This document shows positions 4,349 through 9,309 of a stretch of 9,309 nucleotides of DNA, one piece after another. Made by a program: the position numbers and the translations under genes. Positions within the stretch are counted from its first letter, which is position 1, and every line of letters begins with the position of its first letter. This stretch comes from Verrucomicrobiales bacterium (GTDB taxonomy: Bacteria; Verrucomicrobiota; Verrucomicrobiia; Verrucomicrobiales; DEV007): the NCBI GenBank assembly GCA_023253615.1, contig JALRFZ010000406.1:1-9309 (forward strand). The letters are read 5' to 3'. The notes beneath the pieces were generated by a model. That model made no database searches. It was not told the origin of the DNA and saw only the letters and a program-made list of their open reading frames with translations.

Positions 4349-6271
4349 ATGAAATCGCCCGGGAGCCCCTCCGCGCCGCGCCTCCGGCGCGGGCGCCGCT
4401 TCGCGCTCGTCGCTCTCGCACTCGTCACGGCCGGCACGGCGACGGTGCGGGCCTACGATCCGCCCGGGATCGGCCCCGGCCTTTTCTCCGCCGACGGCAT
4501 TTTTCTGGCCGCCGAAGACCGTTCGAGCCTGCTGGAAGCGCTGGCCGCGATCGGATCCAATTTCCCCGGAAACGCGCGCGTGGATGATGATCTCCGCGAA
4601 AAGGCGCTCGCTCTCGCTCTCCGCCTCGATCCGCTCCACCACCATTCCCGCGCCGCCTACCGCGATCTCGCCAAAGGAATGATGCCCCCGCGCACGGCCT
4701 TTTTCGACAGCCTCGCCACGGTCTCGGAAACGCTCTGGACGATCGGCAACCGCCTCGCCTCCCCGCCACACGATCCGGAAGAGTTGAGCCTCGCCGCCTA
4801 CCTTCTCGAACTTTCCCTCCTCACCCATCCCGAACCGCCCGCGGACCGGCTCGAGACCTTTGCGACCGTCTGCGAGAAGAAAGCCCCGGAGTGGGAGCCC
4901 GCCCTCACGCTCCAGCGCGAATCCAACCGCTCGACCGATCGCGCCCAGGGGCTCTTCCGGGAATCGATGGAGCGGCTTCGTGAAAAGCGACGCGAGACAC
5001 TCGTCGCCAACCGCACCGCACCGGGCACCCCGGCTCCCGGGGGCGGCGCGCCATCCACCCATGCCGGTCCGGCACCCGATGGCGCCCCCGTTCCTCCTTC
5101 CCGCATGTCCGATCGCCCGCCGATCGAGACGATGACGGTCTCGATCGCCACGGTCCGGCAAGTGGTGGGCACGGCTCCCACGCCGATGGCGGGCATCGTC
5201 TCCCTGGTTCACCGCGCCCCCGTGAACGGGATCGAACGCAAGCTCGTCGAGGATAGTGCCACATCAGGCGCTTTTCCCCTGGTCCCGTCGGATGAGGAAA
5301 TCCCCTTGAATCCCCTCACCCTGCCCCTCTCCACCCTGCCCGGCCGCAGTTGGACGGCCGGAGCGGTCGGCGAAGTCCGCTTCACCCCGAACGCACCGCC
5401 GCCGGGGGCGCGCCGCCTCCTGCGCACCGACGCCGCCCTGCCGGCGCTCGCGCTGATCGACAGCGTCCTCTCGCGGCAGCCGGTCAATGAATCCTTCGTG
5501 CTGCTGGGTGAGATCAACCCCGCCACGCTCCAGGTGGAACTGCCGGGCGATCTCCTCGCGACCCTCGAAGCCGCCGCCTCTCTTTCCCGCCCCTACGTCC
5601 TCGTCCCCGCCGGTATCGGCGAGCCGCTCGTCGCCTATCTCCAGAAGTCGAATCAGCTCGATCTCCTTTTCCGCACCGAGTTGATCACTTACTCGGAGGT
5701 CGCCGAGGCCGTCGCCCGGCTCACCTCGCCGACCGATCCGGCCCTTGTCGCCGCCTCCGCGGTGTTCGCCGAGATCCACGCGGTCTCGCAGCGGCCCGAT
5801 CCGGCGCAGCGCGTCGCCCTCGAGGATCTCGCGGGAATCGCCTCGGCCCAGGAAAAGCTGCGTGGCATCCTCGCCGGCGTGCCCGCCCACCTCGGTGCCC
5901 GCGCCATGCTCGAGTACGGGACCCGGCCGGTCACCCCCGAGATCCTCCTCTCCCGCTACGCGACGCAGATCGACGTGGTGGTGGAGCCCTTTCTCGCCAT
6001 TGACGAGATCGACGGAGATTTCAACGGACTGAAAGCCGCGGTGGAGGCGAGCGACGCGCAGTTTCTGAAGCTTCGCGCCGAGATCCCGCTGGAGGCGCGC
6101 AACCTCCTCGGGGCCGCCGAAAAGCTCGTCGAAGCCGCCGAGCGTTATCTGGAGATGACGAACAAGACCAGCTCGATCGGCGAACAGCGCCTGCGCGAGG
6201 CCCGCGCCGCGATCGCCGCCTTCAAGAGCGAGAAATCGCGCCTGGGACTGGAGTCGGCTTCATCCCTGTGA
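4349..6271 (+). CDS. Secreted protein with degenerate Lon-type (S16) peptidase-like domain, 640 aa
   Basis: An N-terminal Sec signal (RLRRGRRFALVALALVTAGTAT in two parts, residues 11-32) with cleavage likely after VRA35 sends this protein to the periplasm or beyond. Residues 50-215 are helical and repeat-like (TPR-like feel, not assigned). Residues 221-255 are a Pro/Gly/Ala linker. Residues 258-456 resemble the Lon proteolytic domain. The clearest part is ALALIDSVLSRQPVN, then LLGEINPATLQVELPG, EAAASLSRPYVLVPA and a final YSEVAEAV, in the order of Lon's helix, TGEI...G.V...GG, AA...G...V.LP and V.EV motifs. The catalytic Ser is not seen, and Thr405 occupies the position of Lon's Lys, so it is probably a pseudo-peptidase. 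Residues 460-640 are helical, ending in a possible coiled coil (585-632). The ATG at 4349 is preferred over GTG at 4337 or 4256 because of the promoter and signal peptide. The coding call is firm; the Lon relationship is my inference. Confidence 0.85.
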   Translation: MKSPGSPSAPRLRRGRRFALVALALVTAGTATVRAYDPPGIGPGLFSADGIFLAAEDRSSLLEALAAIGSNFPGNARVDDDLREKALALALRLDPLHHHSRAAYRDLAKGMMPPRTAFFDSLATVSETLWTIGNRLASPPHDPEELSLAAYLLELSLLTHPEPPADRLETFATVCEKKAPEWEPALTLQRESNRSTDRAQGLFRESMERLREKRRETLVANRTAPGTPAPGGGAPSTHAGPAPDGAPVPPSRMSDRPPIETMTVSIATVRQVVGTAPTPMAGIVSLVHRAPVNGIERKLVEDSATSGAFPLVPSDEEIPLNPLTLPLSTLPGRSWTAGAVGEVRFTPNAPPPGARRLLRTDAALPALALIDSVLSRQPVNESFVLLGEINPATLQVELPGDLLATLEAAASLSRPYVLVPAGIGEPLVAYLQKSNQLDLLFRTELITYSEVAEAVARLTSPTDPALVAASAVFAEIHAVSQRPDPAQRVALEDLAGIASAQEKLRGILAGVPAHLGARAMLEYGTRPVTPEILLSRYATQIDVVVEPFLAIDEIDGDFNGLKAAVEASDAQFLKLRAEIPLEARNLLGAAEKLVEAAERYLEMTNKTSSIGEQRLREARAAIAAFKSEKSRLGLESASSL

Positions 6272-6434
6272 CGACTTCCGCCGCCCCTCCGGGACCGGCC
6301 TGGACCGTCCGGGTCGATCGCGCCAGCGCGTGTTCGCGATAGCGGCGCTGCATGCAGGCCGGCCATTCGCCGAAGTTCGCCGGAGCCACCGGCACGGAAA
6401 GATTCGAGGGGATCCCGTTCATCGGAGCACACAT
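6222..6434 (-). CDS. Possible small protein, 70 aa
   Basis: I do not recognise this ORF. It starts 27 nt after the 84-residue ORF on the same strand and could be its operon partner. Residues 1-55 use GC-ending codons like neighbouring genes and contain a plausible helix-forming stretch, FGEWPACMQRRYREHALAR (21-39). The last 17 residues overlap the end of the secreted Lon-like gene antisense (50 nt), and there is no Shine-Dalgarno. It may be real or a reading-frame coincidence. Confidence 0.35.
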   Translation of the reverse strand: MCAPMNGIPSNLSVPVAPANFGEWPACMQRRYREHALARSTRTVQAGPGGAAEVVTGMKPTPVPGAISRS

Positions 6435-6461
6435 GGGAGTTCGGAGGTCCGGAGTTTCGCC

Positions 6462-6716
6462 TCAATGCGGCGCGAAACGGCGCAGCAACTCATCGCGCCG
6501 CAGGCGCGCCTCCACCACGTCGCGGGTCCGGAGCGACACGCGCACGCGCTCGGCCGTGTAGTCCGGACGATGCAGGGTGAAGTGACACCACCATGTGCCC
6601 CGGTTGTTCCAGAGGTGGTGATCGGGATTCTCTTCGGTAGTGCGCACCGCGAGGGTTCCGTTGAGAACGGGGGCGCTCGCGCCGCCGTGTTCTTCGAGCA
6701 AGTCGAGATAGGTCAT
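6462..6716 (-). CDS. Small hypothetical protein, integrase arm-type DNA-binding-like, 84 aa
   Basis: Codon use is strongly GC-ending, as in clear genes nearby, which supports real coding. Residues 39-80 read as a short beta-beta-beta-helix unit: RGTWWCHFTLHRPD (strand pair), then RVRVSLRTRD (strand), then VVEARLRRDELLRRF (helix). The pattern G.W......(R/K).R.SL.T.d..EA...rd.l is that of the N-terminal arm-type DNA-binding domain of tyrosine recombinases. No catalytic recombinase domain follows: the protein stops at FAPH. The first 38 residues are acidic and unassigned. The ATG at 6716 lacks a good Shine-Dalgarno (GGAA lies 12 nt away). It could be a relic of an integrase or a small regulator in its own right. 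The gene-free stretch upstream must hold its promoter. Confidence 0.68.
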   Translation of the reverse strand: MTYLDLLEEHGGASAPVLNGTLAVRTTEENPDHHLWNNRGTWWCHFTLHRPDYTAERVRVSLRTRDVVEARLRRDELLRRFAPH

Positions 6717-6929
6717 ATGATGCAGTTTCCGTGGGATTCAGTTACCGCATCAGGTCTGGGATTCGCCGCGTCGCGCGGGTCATTCCCCGGAGAACTTCCT
6801 GTTCGGACCCGAAAGTCCGCACATCGGAGGCTGCCGCGGTCTCCCGCGCCAACATCCAAGGCACCTTGGCTTCTCCAAGCCCGGTTGCCGGACCCGACTC
6901 TCGCCGGGCCACTCCTGATGCTGGGCCAT

Positions 6930-6994
6930 TTTTCCTCATTCGGGATGTCTTCGCAAGCAGGTCTTTTGTCATACGCCGCCAAAAATGAGGGAAA
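6930..6994. repeat. 11-bp inverted repeat upstream of the TonB-receptor promoter
   Basis: TTTTCCTCATT (6930-6940) is the inverse complement of AATGAGGGAAA (6984-6994), with one G-U-compatible mismatch and 43 nt between the arms. The right arm ends 7 nt before the candidate -35 of the receptor gene. It could be a pair of regulator half-sites or a stem in a longer leader RNA. Confidence 0.45.
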
Positions 6995-7001
6995 CTTTCG
7001 C

Positions 7002-7030
7002 TTGCGACGACCGCGAGCTTCGATTAAAAC
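7002..7030 (+). promoter_or_regulatory. Candidate promoter of the TonB-dependent receptor gene
   Basis: TTGCGA (7002-7007) and TAAAAC (7025-7030) are spaced 17 nt apart, each 4 of 6 to consensus. The predicted transcription start falls at or next to the ATG at 7037, which has no Shine-Dalgarno, so a leaderless mRNA is possible. Confidence 0.38.
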
Positions 7031-7036
7031 GCATCT

Positions 7037-9007
7037 ATGAATCGTGATTTATTGATTTGTATTTTTGGTCTGACCGGGGCCGCCACCCTTCTCCCGGCCC
7101 AGGAGGCCGTCGTCTCCACCTTGGTGGATCCCGTCGCCACCCTCGATGTGACCACGGTCGAGGCCAACGGCCCCGACCGCAGCGTCATCCTCCGCGAAGA
7201 GATCGTGCAGGAGGCCTACACCCCGCTCATCGCCACCAAGACGATCGAGACCTCCGGGGTCCGTCGTGAATTGCTTCCCTCGGTCGACACGATTTCCGGG
7301 GCCGAGCTGCGCACCTCGCAACGCCGCGATCTTGGTGACGTCCTCCAGCACACCGCGGGCGTCCATCTCGTCCAAGCCGGACAGACAGGATCGCAGAGCT
7401 CCCTTTTCATCCGCGGGATGGAGAGCAACCATGCCGTCATCCTTCTCAACGGACGCCGTCTCCCCCCCGGCCTCGCCGGACTTTACCAGCTCGAATACCT
7501 CGATGTCTCCACCCTCGAGTCCGTGCAGATCCTCCGCGGTGCCTCCAGCTCGCTCTATGGATCGGATGCCCTCGGCGGTGCGATCGACCTGCGCTCCACC
7601 GATGCCCGCTACATCACCGAAGACACCCTGAATTCCTTCGTCGAGGCCGGCTCGTTTTCCACCTTCCGCACCGGCCACAAACTCGCCGTCCGCGATGGCC
7701 GCCTCTCTTTCGCGCTCGACACCGCGTGGGTCGAAACCGCGAATGATCGTCCCCGCTCCGACTTCGAAAACGGCGTGGTGCGCGGCAATGTCGCCTACGA
7801 GATCGCCAACGGCGTCTACTTCGACGTGCTCGGCTACATCCAGGATTCCTTCCTCGAGGTGCCGGGCTCCTCTCTCAGTCCGGCCTTCCCCGAGACGCAG
7901 CTCAACGACAACCAATCCTCCCTTTTCTCGCCGCGCTTCAGCATCCGGCGCGACGACTGGGATTTCTCGACCTTTTACAGCCACTCGCAGAACGAACTGC
8001 GGGCCACGCGCGACGTGAACGGGCTCGACAGTCTCCTCGAGCAGACCGGTCGTGAATTCGAAGCGGTCTTCAACTGGCATCCTGACAAAGACGCCACCTA
8101 CACGCTCGGTCTCGGCCATTACACCTACGAATTCGACCGCACCCCCATCCTTCCCGGTCCCTTCAACCTGCCGAGCGCCTTCGACTACGGCTATGGCAGC
8201 GTCTTCACCCAGGCCGATCTCGGGCTGCCCGCGGATTTCCACCTCCTCGCCTCGGGGCGCTACGACCAGCACGACTCCTTCGAGAGCAAAGCCACCTGGA
8301 CGGTCGCCCTCGATCGCACCTTCGAGGCCGCCGGCACCACCCTCTTCGCCAAGGCCGGCAGCGGATACAAAGCCCCGTCCGGCCAGGATTTCATTTTCCT
8401 CGCCCCCACCATCGATCCTTCGACCCTGCTGCCGGAAGAGAGCCTCACCCGCGAATTCGGCGTGCGCCAGCAGGTCCTCAACGAACGCAGCTCGGTCGCC
8501 CTCACCTATTTCCAAGCCGACATCGACAACCTCATCGACGTGGATCCCTTCACCTTCGTCAATCCCGCCATCGTCGACACCGAGACCTCCGGATTCGAGC
8601 TCGAGGCCGTCGTCTCGCCGACCGAGGGCCTCCGTTTCTACACCAACGCCACCTGGCTCGATGCCACGATCACCGACGGCCAATATCTCGGCGGTTTCGG
8701 CGGCAATCCCGGTGACAAACTGCCCCGCCGGCCCGATTTCGCCCTTTCCGGCGGCGTCGTCGTCAGCGGCGACCGCTGGCAGCTCGGAGCCGAGGTCACG
8801 GGAGCCTACGATCGCCTCGATTCCCCCGGGGTCATCCTCGACGACTACACCGTCGCCCGGATCTTCGGCAGCTATGAGATCAACGACCGCCTCGAGATCT
8901 ACGGACGCCTCGAAAACGTCTTCGATCTCGACTACGAGACCACCCGGGGCTATGAGGCCGCCGGATTCGGCGCCTTCGCCGGACTGCGTTTTGTCTGGGG
9001 AGATTGA
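7037..9007 (+). CDS. TonB-dependent outer-membrane receptor, BtuB-like, 656 aa
   Basis: This is an outer-membrane 22-strand barrel that imports a scarce nutrient using TonB-ExbBD energy. A signal peptide (1-21, cleavage near LLPA) is followed by a TonB-box-like stretch, [10 protein letters not shown] (34-43), and a linker of about 35 residues. The plug domain spans about 78-188: [65 protein letters not shown]. The barrel continues to the end with alternating strands and the typical closing [17 protein letters not shown] and [19 protein letters not shown] and SLYGSDA.GG, together with the modest length, resemble vitamin B12 receptor BtuB and colicin I receptor CirA. The substrate cannot be fixed: no cobalamin genes or B12 riboswitch are visible nearby. 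The C-terminus is WGD rather than the usual terminal aromatic residue. The ATG at 7037 is set by the signal peptide. Confidence 0.96.
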   Translation: MNRDLLICIFGLTGAATLLPAQEAVVSTLVDPVATLDVTTVEANGPDRSVILREEIVQEAYTPLIATKTIETSGVRRELLPSVDTISGAELRTSQRRDLGDVLQHTAGVHLVQAGQTGSQSSLFIRGMESNHAVILLNGRRLPPGLAGLYQLEYLDVSTLESVQILRGASSSLYGSDALGGAIDLRSTDARYITEDTLNSFVEAGSFSTFRTGHKLAVRDGRLSFALDTAWVETANDRPRSDFENGVVRGNVAYEIANGVYFDVLGYIQDSFLEVPGSSLSPAFPETQLNDNQSSLFSPRFSIRRDDWDFSTFYSHSQNELRATRDVNGLDSLLEQTGREFEAVFNWHPDKDATYTLGLGHYTYEFDRTPILPGPFNLPSAFDYGYGSVFTQADLGLPADFHLLASGRYDQHDSFESKATWTVALDRTFEAAGTTLFAKAGSGYKAPSGQDFIFLAPTIDPSTLLPEESLTREFGVRQQVLNERSSVALTYFQADIDNLIDVDPFTFVNPAIVDTETSGFELEAVVSPTEGLRFYTNATWLDATITDGQYLGGFGGNPGDKLPRRPDFALSGGVVVSGDRWQLGAEVTGAYDRLDSPGVILDDYTVARIFGSYEINDRLEIYGRLENVFDLDYETTRGYEAAGFGAFAGLRFVWGD

Positions 9008-9131
9008 GAACGCCTTCGTGATCCCAGATCCCCGACCACGCCTCCGGATCGCCAGAGAGAAAAACCTTTTGAAACGCCCGGCTTTTCTGCCATGCTCCCA
9101 AGGCCCATTTTCCTCCGGGCCGTCTCCTCCC

Positions 9132-9309
9132 ATGGGCAGAACACGGAACAAGGCGATCCTCGCGCTCGAGGACGGGACAGTTTTTCACGGCACCGGCTTC
9201 GGGGCCTCCACGACGCATACGGGCGAGGCCTGCTTCAACACGTCGATGACGGGCTATCAGGAGATCCTCACGGACCCTTCCTACCGCGGTCAATTCGTGA
9301 CGATGACCT
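9132..9309 (+). CDS. carA: Carbamoyl-phosphate synthase small subunit (glutaminase), N-terminal part
   Basis: CarA hydrolyses glutamine and passes ammonia to CarB to make carbamoyl phosphate for pyrimidine and arginine synthesis in the cytoplasm. The 59 codons present read [19 protein letters not shown], then [20 protein letters not shown] and [10 protein letters not shown]. This is the canonical CarA start, including the nearly invariant F.T.MTGYQE.LTDPSY.GQ motif. The ATG at 9132 gives a normal 6-residue lead-in before the conserved region. The only nearby upstream ATG, at 9092, is out of frame. There is no Shine-Dalgarno; the preceding bases are C- and T-rich. The gene runs off the right edge. 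The 124 nt before it hold no clear promoter or terminator; GATCC/GGATC at 9027-9050 could form a weak stem without a T-tract. Confidence 0.96.
   Translation, partial: MGRTRNKAILALEDGTVFHGTGFGASTTHTGEACFNTSMTGYQEILTDPSYRGQFVTMT

Larger units (their letters stand above)
6717..7036. other. 320-nt gene-free divergent region rich in inverted repeats
   Basis: This stretch separates the minus-strand 84-residue ORF from the plus-strand receptor gene and should carry both promoters. I see no convincing gene in it; short ORFs on both strands look arginine-rich and unstructured. It holds several potential hairpins: CGGAC/GTCCG (6804-6819), CCAAGG/CCTTGG (6856-6869), CTTGG/CCAAG (6865-6879, exclusive with the previous one), GCCCGG/CCGGGC (6879-6909), and the longer repeat listed separately. 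None has a T-tract. No known riboswitch class fits. Confidence 0.55.

Noticed and set aside
4248..4421. An upstream extension of the thioesterase reading frame by 58 codons.
   Set aside because: The extra residues are Arg/Ala/Ser/Pro-rich with no family similarity, and they overlap the secreted-protein gene antisense. The ATG at 4247 begins exactly at the family's usual N-terminus.
6742..6972. A 76-codon ORF on the minus strand inside the gene-free region.
   Set aside because: It lacks a ribosome binding site or hydrophobic/secondary-structure pattern, is Arg/Ala/Thr-rich, and competes with overlapping ORFs of the same quality on both strands. I cannot support it.
6945..6995. Fragments resembling a cobalamin riboswitch near the BtuB-like gene: GCAGGTCTTTTGTC, whose complement resembles the B12 box ending GACCTGC, and AATGAGGGAAAC, which recalls the conserved AGGGAA segment.
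   Set aside because: The B12-box-like element is on the wrong strand for the receptor gene. A plus-strand riboswitch starting here would have to extend about 150 nt into the coding sequence, and the GCCACTG core and GGTG elements are not found. I treat it as coincidence; an Infernal scan with RF00174 would settle it.
7049..9151. A 700-codon open frame on the minus strand, antisense to the TonB receptor.
   Set aside because: It mirrors the codon bias of the receptor gene. Its translation is acidic, Gly/Glu/Val-rich and low in recognisable motifs, while the plus strand encodes an unmistakable receptor.

Overview
This is a GC-rich bacterial window of about 9.3 kb with dense, short-gapped genes on both strands. 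The gene families, strong GC bias at third codon positions, near absence of Shine-Dalgarno sequences and several lineage-specific-looking secreted proteins fit a Verrucomicrobiota-type organism. That placement is an inference from overall character; no phylogenetic marker was tested. The envelope is Gram-negative: there is a TonB-dependent outer-membrane receptor and a lipoprotein.

Left part (1-2592, all minus strand). In transcription order these are the redox chaperone Hsp33 (hslO), a very small RNase III-family protein of the Mini-III kind 7 nt behind it, an unrecognised lipoprotein with its own candidate promoter and a terminator-like leader hairpin, and a CreB-like response regulator whose last codon runs off the left edge. 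The regulator's kinase partner probably lies outside the window.

Middle part (2722-6271). A stand-alone cyclic-nucleotide-binding-fold protein (plus) converges on a GYF-PH two-domain protein (minus). A YbgC-type acyl-CoA thioesterase (minus) is divergent from a 640-residue secreted protein (plus). The middle of that protein looks like a Lon-type (S16) peptidase fold that has lost its catalytic residues.

Right part (6222-9309). Two tiny minus-strand ORFs follow, one with an integrase-arm-like DNA-binding look. Next is a 320-nt gene-free stretch with several inverted repeats, then a complete BtuB-like TonB-dependent receptor on the plus strand, and the first 59 codons of carA (carbamoyl-phosphate synthase small subunit) at the right edge.

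The genes do not form one pathway. This looks like a chromosomal housekeeping neighbourhood (protein quality control, RNA processing, thioester hydrolysis, pyrimidine/arginine synthesis, nutrient uptake) interspersed with lineage-specific proteins. I see no CRISPR array, insertion sequence, prophage, tRNA or rRNA. The items most worth following are the secreted Lon-like pseudo-peptidase, the minimal Mini-III-like protein, the nucleotide-binding fold without its ligand residues, the GYF-PH protein, the orphan arm-like small protein, and the leader structures upstream of the lipoprotein and receptor genes.
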